Below are positions 25,369 to 33,599 of a DNA stretch of 64,000 bases, piece by piece. The stretch is from Streptomyces sp. ML-6. GTDB taxonomy: Bacteria; Actinomycetota; Actinomycetes; Streptomycetales; Streptomycetaceae. The stretch is taken from assembly GCF_030116705.1 (NCBI RefSeq), contig NZ_JAOTIK010000001.1:3677001-3741000 (forward strand), read 5' to 3'. The first letter of the stretch is position 1, and each line of letters starts with the position of its first letter. Position numbers and translations under genes: made by a program. The notes under the pieces are model-generated. The model ran no database searches, was not told where the DNA came from, and worked only from the letters and a program-made list of their open reading frames with translations.

Positions 25369-25779
25369 ATGGGAGCCCGGAACCCCCAAGGTCCCGTCGT
25401 CGCGGTGGTGGCGCTCGGCGGCGCGTCGGGAGCGTCCGCCCGGTACGGGGCGGGTCTGCTCTGGCCCACCGCCCCCGGCGGCTTCCCCTGGACGACGCTG
25501 GGCGTGAACGTCGTCGGATGCGCGGTGATCGGCGTGTTCATGGTGGTGATCGGCGAGGCGTGGTCGGCGCACCGGCTGGTGCGGCCGTTCTTCGGCACGG
25601 GTGTGCTCGGCGGGTTCACCACGTTCTCCACGTACGCGGTGGACATCGAGCGGCTGATCGACGCCGGTCGGGTCCGCACCGGTCTGGCGTACTTGGGACT
25701 GACACTGCTCGCGGCCCTCGCGGCGGTGTGGAGCGCGGTGTGGGCGACCCGCCGCGTCCTGGCCCGGAGGCAGGCATGA
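25369..25779 (+). CDS. crcB: Fluoride channel FluC/CrcB, first subunit
   Basis: A 136-residue, four-span fluoride exporter subunit. Signatures: [30 protein letters not shown] with the pore Asn, and [17 protein letters not shown] with the Phe/Thr/Ser track. FluC works as a dual-topology dimer; organisms with two adjacent genes usually make an obligate heterodimer. The ATG at 25369 follows AGGAGAAG. It is the first gene of a three-gene overlapping operon (FluC, DUF190, FluC). No fluoride riboswitch could be recognised in the 98-bp leader. Confidence 0.94.
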   Translation: MGARNPQGPVVAVVALGGASGASARYGAGLLWPTAPGGFPWTTLGVNVVGCAVIGVFMVVIGEAWSAHRLVRPFFGTGVLGGFTTFSTYAVDIERLIDAGRVRTGLAYLGLTLLAALAAVWSAVWATRRVLARRQA

Positions 25780-26222
25780 CGACCCCGGACGCACCGAACC
25801 CGTCGAGTGCGCCGCGCACGGAACGAGCGCCGCGCACGGAACGAGCCCTGCGCCTGACGGTCCTCGTCGGCGAGTCCGACGTCTGGCACCACAGGCCGGT
25901 GTTCACGGAGATCGTGCACCGGGCCCACCGCGCGGGCCTGGCGGGCGCGAGCGTGCTCCGCGGGATCGAGGGCTTCGGCGCCTCGTCGATGATCCACACC
26001 CAGCGGCTGCTCTCGCTGAGCGAGGACCTGCCGGTGGCGGTGGTGATCGTGGACGAGGAGGAGCGCGTGCGCGCGTTCCTGCCGCTGATCGCGGAACTGG
26101 TGGCGGACGGCGGCCGGGTGGTCCTGGACGCGTGCGAGATCGTACGTTTCGGCGCGGACGACCGGGCACAGCCCGGAGAACACGACGGAGAACCGGACGG
26201 AAAGCAGGCTCGGCCCCGGTGA
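25776..26222 (+). CDS. DUF190 protein
   Basis: A 148-residue cytoplasmic DUF190 protein. After a 25-residue Pro/Arg-rich start containing a duplicated PRTERA unit, the domain runs [20 protein letters not shown], then [20 protein letters not shown] and [14 protein letters not shown], which is the family pattern and resembles a PII/GlnB-like fold. DUF190 genes recur between or beside fluC genes in actinomycetes, so a role in gating, assembly or sensing of the fluoride channel is likely but unproven. Both ends overlap its neighbours (ATGA and GTGA), indicating fixed stoichiometry. Confidence 0.92.
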   Translation: MTTPDAPNPSSAPRTERAPRTERALRLTVLVGESDVWHHRPVFTEIVHRAHRAGLAGASVLRGIEGFGASSMIHTQRLLSLSEDLPVAVVIVDEEERVRAFLPLIAELVADGGRVVLDACEIVRFGADDRAQPGEHDGEPDGKQARPR

Positions 26223-26593
26223 ACTGGCTGTTGGTGATCGTCGGGGCGTCGGTCGGGGCGCCGCTGCGCTATCTGACCGACCGGGCGGTGCAGTCCCGGC
26301 ACGACAGCGTCTTCCCCTGGGGGACCTTCGCGGTCAATGTGAGCGGTTCGCTGATCCTGGGGCTGCTGACCGGCGCGGTGGCGGCCGGTGCCGCCTCCTC
26401 GCACGTCCAGCTGCTGATCGGTACGGGGCTGTGCGGGGCGCTCACCACGTACTCGACGTTCAGCTACGAGACGCTGCGGCTGGCCGAGGAGGGCGCCAGG
26501 TTCTACGCGGCGGCCAACGTGCTGGCGAGCGTGGTGGCGGGGCTGGGCGCGGTGTTCGTCGGCGTCTCGCTCGCGCAGGCGCTCTGGCAGTGA
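26219..26593 (+). CDS. crcB: Fluoride channel FluC/CrcB, second subunit
   Basis: A 124-residue, four-span FluC homologue. Signatures: [30 protein letters not shown] with the pore Asn, and [17 protein letters not shown]. It differs clearly from the first subunit, as expected for a heterodimer whose halves insert in opposite orientations. GTG start overlapping the DUF190 stop. A hairpin terminator lies 38 bases downstream. Confidence 0.94.
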   Translation: MNWLLVIVGASVGAPLRYLTDRAVQSRHDSVFPWGTFAVNVSGSLILGLLTGAVAAGAASSHVQLLIGTGLCGALTTYSTFSYETLRLAEEGARFYAAANVLASVVAGLGAVFVGVSLAQALWQ

Positions 26594-26630
26594 GGACCGG
26601 CGTACGCCGCGCGCGCGACGCGGCACGGTC

Positions 26631-26675
26631 GGCGTCCCCTGCCACCGCAATGCGAGGCGATGGCAGGGGAACGCC
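26631..26675 (+). terminator. Terminator of the fluoride operon
   Basis: GGCGTCCCCTGCCA pairs with TGGCAGGGGAACGCC with a single bulged base and a 16-base loop. No T tract follows. It is placed directly after the second fluC gene. Confidence 0.65.
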
Positions 26676-26830
26676 GTTGAGGAGGAACCGTCACCGGACG
26701 CCGGGCGATTCAACCCGTTCCGCGTCGACAGCGGTCCGTCAGGCGCCGACGCTAGGCAACCGTCCGCTCCCCGCGCCCGGCACCACGCCGGTTCCCGCCC
26801 CTGCACCACCCCAACAGCGGGTGCGCCCCC

Positions 26831-27226
26831 TCACCCGGCCGGACGAGTCCCGGGCCGTACGGAGAGGGTGTACGTGCAGTCGCCGTCGGGGACGACGACG
26901 AGCAGCGGGTTGCCGTTCTTGAGGTGCGCGTGGGCGGCGCGCTGGCCGTCACGGTCCTGGTACCAGGCACGCAGCTCGACGGAATGGTCGGGGCCGGGTG
27001 CTCCCGGGAGGCGCATGGAGGGCTGGACCCAGGCGGAACGGGCGGGGTCGGGATCGAGCCGATCCACGATCCATAACGCCTGCCCGCCGAGCCAGCGCAG
27101 GGCGAGCACGGGAGAAATGGTCCGGAAGGCGCCGAGGATGTACCGCGCGGTCTCCCCGGTGCCGTACACCAGCCCCTCGGCGACGGCCTCGCACCGGTAA
27201 CTGCCGGGCTGCCAGGACACGTTCAC
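26831..27226 (-). CDS. Hypothetical protein of the HTH/DUF397 neighbourhood
   Basis: A 131-residue soluble protein I cannot name. The start VNVSWQPGSYRCEAVAEGLVYG, the ALRWLGGQALWIVDRL core and the end LLVVVPDGDCTYTLSVRPG suggest a compact beta-rich fold. GTG start overlapping the stop of the small gene upstream (GTGA), so the two are coupled. They are divergent from the HTH/DUF397 operon that begins at 27591, an arrangement seen often in Streptomyces. Confidence 0.6.
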   Translation of the reverse strand: MNVSWQPGSYRCEAVAEGLVYGTGETARYILGAFRTISPVLALRWLGGQALWIVDRLDPDPARSAWVQPSMRLPGAPGPDHSVELRAWYQDRDGQRAAHAHLKNGNPLLVVVPDGDCTYTLSVRPGTRPAG

Positions 27227-27483
27227 AGGATCCGCCCCGCGCTCCGGGCATTGCACCGGGCGGTCTCGGCCCGCAGCCGCTCTATGGGCTCCGCAGCCCG
27301 TACGTTCACCGGCTCGGCCTCCCACTCCGTCCCGCCGCAGACCGGCCGCAACGACCAGTACGGACCGGACACCCCACGGAACTCACCCGCCCGGTTCCGG
27401 TGGCCGGTATCCACCAACAGCGTGCCGAGAAGCGGGACTTGTGGGGGTTCCTGCTGACTCGCGGCAGTATTCTCTTCGGACAC
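27223..27483 (-). CDS. Small hypothetical protein, first gene of a divergent pair
   Basis: An 86-residue protein without a recognised domain. It has a Glu/Gln/Pro-rich start (MSEENTAASQQEPPQ) and a helical, Arg/Ala/Glu-rich end (PIERLRAETARCNARSAG). The GTG at 27483 lies behind GGAGAGGAG. It is 107 bp from the divergent HTH regulator, so both promoters must lie in that gap, and the regulator could control it. Confidence 0.55.
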   Translation of the reverse strand: MSEENTAASQQEPPQVPLLGTLLVDTGHRNRAGEFRGVSGPYWSLRPVCGGTEWEAEPVNVRAAEPIERLRAETARCNARSAGRIL

Positions 27484-27590
27484 CGCCGACTCCTCTCCGT
27501 AACGGCTCCGCTACCAAGGGGGATCAGCGTGACCCACAGTCCAGAGCGCTTCAACTTGTTGAGCGCGAACGAAAAGTCAGGTGACAGCCG

Positions 27591-28427
27591 TTGAACCGCA
27601 AGGACCTGGACCCCGAAAGCAGCCCGGAGGCGGCCTTCGGCGCCCGTATTCGCAGCTCGCGCGAGGCTCGCGGCTGGAAGCAGGAGGTGCTGGGCAAGCG
27701 CATGGGTTACTCCGGCACCCACGTCTCGGCCGTCGAAACTGGCCGCAAGATGCCGACTCTTCGGTTTTCGCGCAGCGCCGACCGGGTTTTCGGGACGGGG
27801 GAAACAGCCGACACGTTCGAACGCCAGTACCGGGAGATCCGGCACGGCTCACTGCTGGAGGGCTTCCCGCAGTACGTGGGGTACGAGGGGCGCGCGGTGG
27901 AGATCCGGCTGTACGAAATCGGAATCATCCCGGGCCTGTTGCAGACCCCGGAGTACGCCCAGGTACTGGCGGACAGCGCCGTACGACGGGGGACGATCAC
28001 CCCTGAGCAAGCAGCCGAGCGGGTCTCGTTCCTGGCGGAACGCCAGGCCGCGCTGGTACGCCCCCGCCCTCCAATGATGCTGGTGGTGATGGACGAGAGC
28101 TGCATCCGCAGGCGGGTTGGCGGAGACGAGGTGATGGCCGCCCAGCTGGACCGGCTGCTGGAGTTCGCCGAGCAGCCGAACACGGTGCTCCAGATCGCCC
28201 CGTACGACATGGGAGAGCGCCGCACGTTCGACCTACCGATGAACCTGCTGACCCTGTCGGACATGTCCGTGATCGCATACGCGGAGTCCCAGATGCGAGG
28301 CCACCTGGAGCGCGATACGGCCTCCGTGCTCACCCTGTTGACGGCATACCATCAACTACAGGCCGAAGCCCTGTCCCAGGCAGCATCGGTGGCCATGATC
28401 AAAGAGGCACGAAAGGGCATCCTGTGA
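27591..28427 (+). CDS. XRE-type helix-turn-helix regulator with DUF5753
   Basis: A 278-residue regulator. The N-terminal HTH spans about residues 16-75 (REARGWKQEVLGKRMGYSGT, HVSAVETGRKMPT). The C-terminal DUF5753 domain covers about 95-275, with GIIPGLLQTPEYAQVLAD and ERQAALVRPRPPMMLVVMDE as hallmarks. In Streptomyces such regulators come with a DUF397 partner and affect sporulation or antibiotic production; the pair behaves like a regulator-inhibitor module (WhiJ/BldB-related systems). TTG start behind AGGTGA. The stop overlaps the start of the first DUF397 gene. Confidence 0.92.
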   Translation: MNRKDLDPESSPEAAFGARIRSSREARGWKQEVLGKRMGYSGTHVSAVETGRKMPTLRFSRSADRVFGTGETADTFERQYREIRHGSLLEGFPQYVGYEGRAVEIRLYEIGIIPGLLQTPEYAQVLADSAVRRGTITPEQAAERVSFLAERQAALVRPRPPMMLVVMDESCIRRRVGGDEVMAAQLDRLLEFAEQPNTVLQIAPYDMGERRTFDLPMNLLTLSDMSVIAYAESQMRGHLERDTASVLTLLTAYHQLQAEALSQAASVAMIKEARKGIL

Positions 28428-28639
28428 TGACCACGACCGATTCCCCCCGCTGGTTCAAGTCTTCGTACAGCAACAACGGCGGCAACTGCATCGAGGTCGC
28501 TGCCAACCTCGCCACCCTGCACGGCATCGTCCCCGTCCGCGACTCCAAGACCCCGCACGGCCCGGTGCTGAACACCTCGCCGGCGTCCTTCGCCGCCTTC
28601 GTGGCAGGCGTCAAAGCCGGAGAGTTCGGCACTGTCTGA
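28424..28639 (+). CDS. DUF397 protein, copy 1
   Basis: A 71-residue DUF397 protein. WFKSSYSNNGGNCIEVA and VRDSKTPHGPVL are the family motif, followed by SFAAFVAGVKAGEF. It probably binds and antagonises the HTH protein encoded upstream, as proposed for WhiJ-like systems. GTG/ATG start overlapping the regulator's stop. Compared with copy 2 it has an eight-residue insert (NLATLHGIVP) in the middle. Confidence 0.93.
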   Translation: MMTTTDSPRWFKSSYSNNGGNCIEVAANLATLHGIVPVRDSKTPHGPVLNTSPASFAAFVAGVKAGEFGTV

Positions 28640-28666
28640 TCCCAGCAGGTCCAGCGCATCCGAACC

Positions 28667-28703
28667 GAGAAGCCCCGTCGCACACCGCGCGCCGGGGCTT
28701 CTC
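28667..28703 (+). terminator. Hairpin between the two DUF397 genes
   Basis: GAGAAGCCCCG and CGGGGCTTCTC form a perfect 11-pair stem with a 15-base loop. It separates the regulator-DUF397 pair from the second DUF397 gene, so copy 2 probably has its own promoter. Confidence 0.65.
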
Positions 28704-28835
28704 GCTGCCTGAACCCATCCCAACTACCGCTCAAAACAATTGAGTTCAGGCCGTCCGAACCACAGCCGGTTTCCCCGAACCCCCGAAGGGCACCTGGCAC
28801 GCGAAGCAACCTCGCACTCGAAAAAGGAGCCCGCG

Positions 28836-29030
28836 ATGCCCGAGCCCAAGCCCTCTGGCTGGTTCAAGTCCTCGTACAGCGACAACGGCGGCAACTGCAT
28901 CGAGGTCGCCACCGACCTGACCGCCGTCCGCGACTCCAAAACCCCGCACGGCCCGGCGCTGGCCACCTCCCCCGCGTCCTTCGCCGCCTTCGTGGCAGGC
29001 GTCAAGACCGGAGAATTCGGCACCGTCTGA
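28836..29030 (+). CDS. DUF397 protein, copy 2
   Basis: A 64-residue DUF397 protein, highly similar to copy 1: the GWFKSSYSDNGGNCIEVATD, VRDSKTPHGPAL and FVAGVKTGEFGTV segments match almost residue for residue, so this is a recent tandem duplication. ATG behind AAAAAGGAG. Having one regulator with two inhibitors-like partners may tune the response or give partial redundancy. Confidence 0.93.
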   Translation: MPEPKPSGWFKSSYSDNGGNCIEVATDLTAVRDSKTPHGPALATSPASFAAFVAGVKTGEFGTV

Positions 29031-29049
29031 AATCCGGTGGCACTTCAGC

Positions 29050-29090
29050 ACTGTTCCCGCCCCCGGTCGATTACCGCGGGCGGGAACAGT
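29050..29090. terminator. Bidirectional terminator hairpin
   Basis: ACTGTTCCCGCCC and GGGCGGGAACAGT form a perfect 13-pair stem with a 15-base loop, placed between two convergent genes (the second DUF397 and the leftward secreted protein). Confidence 0.7.
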
Positions 29091-29115
29091 TCAGCCGCTG
29101 AAAACTACGAGCCGG

Positions 29116-29487
29116 TCAGCTCTCGCTGAAGTTGGAAGACTTCACGCATGCGGCACCGGGAACGCTCCAACAGAGGTGCATGTAGTACTGCGTGGAACCC
29201 ACGATGTCGTACGTCTTGCTGTCGCAGCCGCTGTCACCCCCGTCATTGATCGTCCACATGATCTTGTTGTCGGAGGCGCGGTACAGGCTCATCTGGACAC
29301 CGTGACCATCCGCGTTGGTGTCGCACACGGTGAACTTGTCGCCGTTGTCCGTGAAGGTTGCGGTGCCACGGCCGTTGAGAACGATGCCCTTGTCCGCCGC
29401 GTAGGCCGGGGACGTCCCCAGCGCCAGCACGGTGCCCAACGCGACGGCCAGGCCTGCGGTCGACCGGACTACGTTCTTCATCCTCAT
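29116..29487 (-). CDS. Small secreted Cys-containing protein
   Basis: A 123-residue exported protein. The signal sequence is residues 1-31, ending in the clear cleavage signal PAYAADKG. The mature part of about 92 residues has four Cys (in VCDTNAD, SGCDSKT, HLCWSV and ACVKSS), likely two disulphides, and Gly/Asp-rich turns. It resembles small extracellular beta-sandwich proteins of Streptomyces with no assigned activity. ATG behind AAGGGGGA. Convergent with the DUF397 gene, sharing the hairpin at 29050. Confidence 0.75.
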   Translation of the reverse strand: MRMKNVVRSTAGLAVALGTVLALGTSPAYAADKGIVLNGRGTATFTDNGDKFTVCDTNADGHGVQMSLYRASDNKIMWTINDGGDSGCDSKTYDIVGSTQYYMHLCWSVPGAACVKSSNFSES

Positions 29488-29880
29488 GCCATTTCCCCCT
29501 TGCTCGGTCTCGCTCGGTTGAATCGGCGCAGTCTCCCCCTTCTCGACTGCCGGCCCAACTGTTCCGCATTATCAACGCGTCGGCAACGGGTACCCGGCAT
29601 TCCGGTTGCCACCTTTATGTGTGCCCCAAATCCTCCGCTGCCACCGGATAAAAAATCGGATGAACTTGCGCCACTCATCGAATAGTGTCAGCCGATTAAT
29701 ACTCCATTCCGACTTCGTGATCTTGTCGCAGGCCCGGCTGGGACCGAGTACGGCCATCGCGTGACCATCGGGGGTTTGTGTGGACTCCTGAAGATCGTGC
29801 GGTGACCGCAGGCCATGGCGCAGCCCCTGCCCGCCGGCGGGTGAGGTTCGGCCAGGTCATGGCCTGGATCGCGGGCCGGC
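29488..29880. other. 393-bp gap with a short coding-like remnant
   Basis: Roughly 29500-29720 is unusually A/T-rich for this genome. From about 29780 a plus-strand frame with normal codon bias reads WTPEDRAVTAG and then VRFGQVMAWIAGRLKA before running into the 3' end of the MFS gene; it has no start and looks like a leftover gene fragment. No full gene or clear hairpin was found. Confidence 0.35.
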
Positions 29881-31317
29881 TCAAGGCGTCCTGCCAGTAC
29901 GTCGTGCGGCTGCCCGGGTGGCCGTCAGGACCCCCAGGCAGGTGATCACGGCGATCCCGAGGACGAGCCAGCGAGCCGAGACGAGCGGGTCCGTGCCGCC
30001 CAGCGCGAGCAGGTTGCCGGCGACGGCCGACGTGAGGGTGAACGCAATCAGCTGGGTGGTGCTGACGGCCGCCGCGGCCTTGGCGCCCTCGGCCTCGTCG
30101 GTGCCGCTGCTCATGGCCGCCACCGACAGGTGGGGAAACGCACAACCGATTCCGGCGCCCGCGATCAGCAGCAGGACCGCCCACAGCGCAACGGTCGTGC
30201 CGGAGGCGTCCTCGGCCTGGAGCAGGCCGTACGCCGTGAGGCCGGCGGTGAGGAACAGGGGCCCCGTGCGTACGAGCCTTCGGGCCCCGGCCTCCGTCGC
30301 ATTCGCGCTGAACAACTGGGCCACGACCCAGCCCAGCGAGAGGACGGCGCCGAGCAGTCCCGCCAACAAGGGGGAGAGGCCGCCCAGTTGCTGTCCGAAG
30401 AGAGGAATGAAGTTCTCCGTCATCACCCCCGCGCACAGGCTCGCCACGGTGAGGTAGGCCCACTTGAGGTTGTTGCCGCGGGCGTAGGTCAGGCGCGGGA
30501 GCACTCCGTTGGTGTTTCGGGCGTCCACGACGAGAAACAGGATCAGCAACAGCAGCCCGGCGAGGACCACCAGCGGCACCAGGACCCCCGTGAGGGCGGA
30601 GCTGACGCTCAGGACCGCCGCTGTCGACGCGAGCGTGACGATCGACGCCACCGGCACGGGGTGGCTCACCGGATTCTCCGGCCGCCCCACGGGCAGGGTG
30701 CGGAGGGTCACCAGGGAGAGCACCACCGCCAGGCCCGAAAGCACACCGAAAGCGGCCCGCCAGGCCCCGATTTCGGCGAACACGCCACCGAGCGCCGGGC
30801 CGGCGAGCGTACCGACGCCGAACATCGCCGACACGAGCCCGGTCCCACGGGTCCAGAGAGCGGGCGGCAGGACGCTGCGGATCGTGGCGTAGCCGAGTCC
30901 GGTCAGCAGGCCCGCGCCGAGTCCCTGCACCGCACGACCGGCGACGAAGACCCCCATCGTCGGGCTGAGCGCGCTGATCACGGTGCCCGCCGCGAACAGG
31001 AGGTACGCGGTGCAGTAGGAGCGCGCGGCCCCTTGTGCGCCGAGCATCCGGCTGACGAGCACCGTGGCGATGACCGCGGTGACGAGGTATCCCGTGGCCG
31101 CCCAGGCGTAGTAGCGCTCGCCGCCGATCTCGGTGACCACCGAGGGCATGAGGGCCGCCGTGAAGTAGAGGTTCATGGCGTACAGCCCGACGCCGCCGGC
31201 CATGACGGTGACCGCGGGGAGGTGGTTCTTCGAAAGGAGCGAGCCCCATCCGGACCCGGTCCGAGGCGTGGTGCCGGGCGCGGGTTTGCGCTGGTTCCCT
31301 TGCGCTGAGGAAGTCAT
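29881..31317 (-). CDS. MFS transporter, probable SoxR target
   Basis: A 478-residue major-facilitator protein with about 14 hydrophobic segments. Useful signatures are LVSRMLGAQGAA after span 2-3, GRAVQGLGAGLLTGLGYATI in span 4, and LAGPALGGVFAEIGAWR (motif C, typical of drug/H+ antiporters). A 40-residue polar N-terminus precedes the first span. It is divergent from soxR with a perfect SoxR box in the 49-bp gap, so it is most likely an efflux pump for a redox-active metabolite (own phenazine/quinone-like product or a foreign one), induced when SoxR is oxidised. ATG 31317 was preferred to 31326. Confidence 0.92.
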   Translation of the reverse strand: MTSSAQGNQRKPAPGTTPRTGSGWGSLLSKNHLPAVTVMAGGVGLYAMNLYFTAALMPSVVTEIGGERYYAWAATGYLVTAVIATVLVSRMLGAQGAARSYCTAYLLFAAGTVISALSPTMGVFVAGRAVQGLGAGLLTGLGYATIRSVLPPALWTRGTGLVSAMFGVGTLAGPALGGVFAEIGAWRAAFGVLSGLAVVLSLVTLRTLPVGRPENPVSHPVPVASIVTLASTAAVLSVSSALTGVLVPLVVLAGLLLLILFLVVDARNTNGVLPRLTYARGNNLKWAYLTVASLCAGVMTENFIPLFGQQLGGLSPLLAGLLGAVLSLGWVVAQLFSANATEAGARRLVRTGPLFLTAGLTAYGLLQAEDASGTTVALWAVLLLIAGAGIGCAFPHLSVAAMSSGTDEAEGAKAAAAVSTTQLIAFTLTSAVAGNLLALGGTDPLVSARWLVLGIAVITCLGVLTATRAAARRTGRTP

Positions 31318-31332
31318 GCGGTGCACGCTAAA

Positions 31333-31352
31333 ACTTCAAGTGAACTTGAAGT
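31333..31352. promoter_or_regulatory. SoxR box
   Basis: ACTTCAAGT-GA-ACTTGAAGT is a perfect nine-base dyad with a two-base spacer. It matches the known SoxR operator, which in enterobacteria reads CCTCAAGTTAACTTGAGG. It lies between the divergent MFS and soxR starts and would control both. Confidence 0.88.
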
Positions 31353-31366
31353 CAAGCAGGAGAACC

Positions 31367-31825
31367 GTGAGCCACGCACCCACCGATCTGATGACCATCG
31401 GCGAGGTCGCACGCCGTGCCGGCATCGCCACCAGCGCCGTGCGCTTCTACGAGGACCAGGGACTGATCTCGTCGATACGCACGTCCGGGAACCAGCGGCG
31501 CTACCCACGGCACATGCTGCGCAGGATCGGGATCATCGTCGCCTCGCGCCGGTTCGGAATCCCGCTGGCAGAGGTCGCCGAGCTGTTCGCCTCCCTCCCC
31601 GAGGAGCGCATGCCCGGCAAATCGGATTGGCGCAGGATTTCACGACGGTGGCACGACCGTCTGGAAGCCAGGCGCCGCGAACTCGAACAGCTCGAAGAAG
31701 AACTCATCGGCTGCATCGGCTGCGGCTGTCTTTCCTTGAACACCTGCCGCGTCCTGAACCCCGACGACACCCTCTCCGCAGAAGGCCCCGGCCCCCGCCG
31801 ACTGCCAGGAGGCCATGGAACCTGA
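31367..31825 (+). CDS. soxR: Redox-sensitive transcriptional activator SoxR
   Basis: A 152-residue MerR-family regulator. The HTH is at about residues 9-75 (LMTIGEVARRAGIATSAVRF with YEDQGLISSIRTSGNQRRYP). The C-terminal cluster CIGCGCLSLNTC (Cys 116, 119, 121, 127) is the exact C-x2-C-x-C-x5-C ligand set of the SoxR [2Fe-2S] cluster. In Streptomyces SoxR responds mainly to redox-active secondary metabolites rather than superoxide. GTG start behind GGAGA, 15 bases after its own operator, so autoregulation is likely. A linked MFS pump is divergent. Confidence 0.96.
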   Translation: MSHAPTDLMTIGEVARRAGIATSAVRFYEDQGLISSIRTSGNQRRYPRHMLRRIGIIVASRRFGIPLAEVAELFASLPEERMPGKSDWRRISRRWHDRLEARRRELEQLEEELIGCIGCGCLSLNTCRVLNPDDTLSAEGPGPRRLPGGHGT

Positions 31826-31894
31826 TCCGGCGGTCGTGGCGGAGCACGTAGGGGATCTTGAGGCCACGGGCCGCCCATGGCAGGCTCGTGCCGC

Positions 31895-32479
31895 ATGATC
31901 GATGATTTCGCGAAGGACAACCTGCACCGGAGACTGCGGCGGGACCGCGAGGCGCTGCTCTGGAAACTCGACGGCTTGTCCGAATACGACGCCCGCCGTC
32001 CTTTGACCGCGACCGGGACCAACCTCCTCGGCCTGGTCAAGCACGTGGCCACCGTCGAGGCCAGGTACTTCGGCGAGGTCTTCGACCGCCCTTCCCCGGA
32101 ACCGCTGCCCCGGTGGCAGGACCACGACGGCAGCGATCTGTGGGCGGCCGAGGACGAGACCCGCGAGCAGATCATCGGGTTCTACCGGCGCACGTGGGAA
32201 CACTCGGACGCGACGATCAGCGAGCTTCCCCTCGACGCCCCCGGCCACGTGCCGTGGTGGTCGGAGCCCCGCCCCAACACGAACCTGTTCGCCGTCATGG
32301 CCCATGTCCTCGTCGAGTCCGCCCGGCACATCGGGCACGCCGACATCCTGCGCGAGGGCCTCGACGGCCGGACCGGGCTGCGCGCCGAGCACGAGGGGCA
32401 GATCGACGAGGAAGCCCGCGCGGCCCACTTCGCGAAGATCGAGCAGGCCGCCAGGTCGGCCGCAGCGATCGAGGCGTAG
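31895..32479 (+). CDS. DinB family protein (DUF664)
   Basis: A 194-residue four-helix-bundle protein. The probable metal-binding His residues are in LLGLVKHVATVEARYF and in the pair HVLVESARHIGHADILRE, the DinB/YfiT pattern. Some members are mycothiol- or bacillithiol-dependent S-transferases, so a thiol-linked detoxification role is possible. The ATG at 31895 starts MIDDFAKD; an ATG at 31877 would add six residues. It follows soxR by 69 bp in the same direction, so read-through from soxR could link it to redox stress, but this is inference. Confidence 0.88.
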   Translation: MIDDFAKDNLHRRLRRDREALLWKLDGLSEYDARRPLTATGTNLLGLVKHVATVEARYFGEVFDRPSPEPLPRWQDHDGSDLWAAEDETREQIIGFYRRTWEHSDATISELPLDAPGHVPWWSEPRPNTNLFAVMAHVLVESARHIGHADILREGLDGRTGLRAEHEGQIDEEARAAHFAKIEQAARSAAAIEA

Positions 32480-32732
32480 AGGTTGTCCCCCGTGACGTGA
32501 GGGTCGTGCGGCACGGCGCCGGACGCACTCGGGCCCGGGGCGAGGCCCCCTCCGACCCTTCTGCGCATGACCCGGACCTGCACAAACCCGCCACGGGATG
32601 ATCTTGCGTTGTTGAACGCCCTGCCCCGTCACCCGTACGGCCCGGTGCCGTTGGTGGTGACGCCCCGCCCGCACCCGACGGCTGCGACAAGGCGGCCCGG
32701 GCACAGCCTCCCTCGGTCGGATTCTCAGGCTC

Positions 32733-33335
32733 TCAGCGGGGGTCCCTGCGCATGCACCACGTGCGGAGGCTGTTGTCGGGGAGCTGGACATCGGCGGTGA
32801 CCTTGAAGCCGAGGCGTTCGTAGAACCGCACGTTCGCCTCGCTGGAGGTCTCCAGGAACGCCGGATACCCAGCGCGCTCGGCCTCCTCGATGCCGGGAAG
32901 CAGCACCGCACTGCCGAGGCCCTGCCCCTGGACCTCGGGGGCGGTTCCCACGGTTTCCAGGAACCATCCCGGCTCCTGGGGCCGGTACGGGGCAACAGCC
33001 GCGTCCACGGCCTCGGACGCGGCAGCCCGGTCGCCGCCGAGTTCTTCGAAGATCGGCCCGAGTTCGGCGAAGGCGGGCGAAGGATCCTGGCCGGGAATGG
33101 ACCAGGCAGCCACGGCGCGCCCTTCGTCAGCGACCCAGACACGGCCGTACACCATGCTGATGCGGGTCAGGCACAACTCCTGAAACCTTCGGATCCGCTC
33201 CCCGTGATTGTCTGCGGCGATCACGTACCGCGTGTAGGGATAGTCGGCGAAGGCCCGGGCGAGAGTATCGACCGCGGCGGGGACATCGGCGTCGGTGATG
33301 GGACGTACGGAAGGGGCATTCTGGTGCTGTGGCAT
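32733..33335 (-). CDS. GNAT family N-acetyltransferase
   Basis: A 200-residue GNAT enzyme. The start SVRPITDADVPAAVDTLARA and the acetyl-CoA pyrophosphate-binding region TAPEVQGQGLGSAVL (Q/RxxGxG/A form, about residues 140-150) plus the end ANVRFYERLGFKV are standard. The substrate is unknown. ATG 33335 was chosen over a start at 33371 because homology begins there. Transcribed alone; its upstream gap contains short tandem repeats at 33470-33595. Confidence 0.9.
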   Translation of the reverse strand: MPQHQNAPSVRPITDADVPAAVDTLARAFADYPYTRYVIAADNHGERIRRFQELCLTRISMVYGRVWVADEGRAVAAWSIPGQDPSPAFAELGPIFEELGGDRAAASEAVDAAVAPYRPQEPGWFLETVGTAPEVQGQGLGSAVLLPGIEEAERAGYPAFLETSSEANVRFYERLGFKVTADVQLPDNSLRTWCMRRDPR

Positions 33336-33469
33336 GTTCACCAAACGAGTGTGATGACAGGTTGCTGCCATGGCAACGCATTTGACCGGGCACCTATGCC
33401 CTGCACAACTGCTGCCCCGAGAAGCGACGGCCCTCCGCCCTGGTGATCCGCCGCCCCGGCGCTCGACGC

Positions 33470-33580
33470 CTGAATCCCGAAGCCCGACGCCCGAATCCCG
33501 ACGCCCGAATCCCGAAGCTCAAGGCCCGGAAACGGACCGAAGAAACGGATCGGAGAAACGGACCGGAGAAACGGGTCAGC
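33470..33580. repeat. Two adjoining minisatellites
   Basis: First part: GACGCC(T/C)GAATCCCGA units of 15-16 bp, about three copies up to 33518. Second part: (A/G)GAAACGGAnC(G/C)GA-type 15-bp units, about three copies from 33530 to 33580. The 20-mer CCCGAATCCCGAAGCTCAAG at 33504-33523 recurs exactly at 38212-38231. Confidence 0.6.
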
Positions 33581-33599
33581 CACGGCCGGGCACCGGTCG

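Noticed and set aside
26651..26675. GGCGATGGCA resembling the start of a fluoride riboswitch
   Set aside because: It lies downstream of the second fluC gene, forms the right arm of a terminator hairpin, and the conserved second half of the riboswitch (CTGATG...CCTAC) is missing.
29841..29895. Plus-strand VRFGQVMAWIAGRLKA segment as a transposase remnant
   Set aside because: Codon bias fits a gene fragment, but I cannot match it to a transposase family and no inverted repeats flank it.
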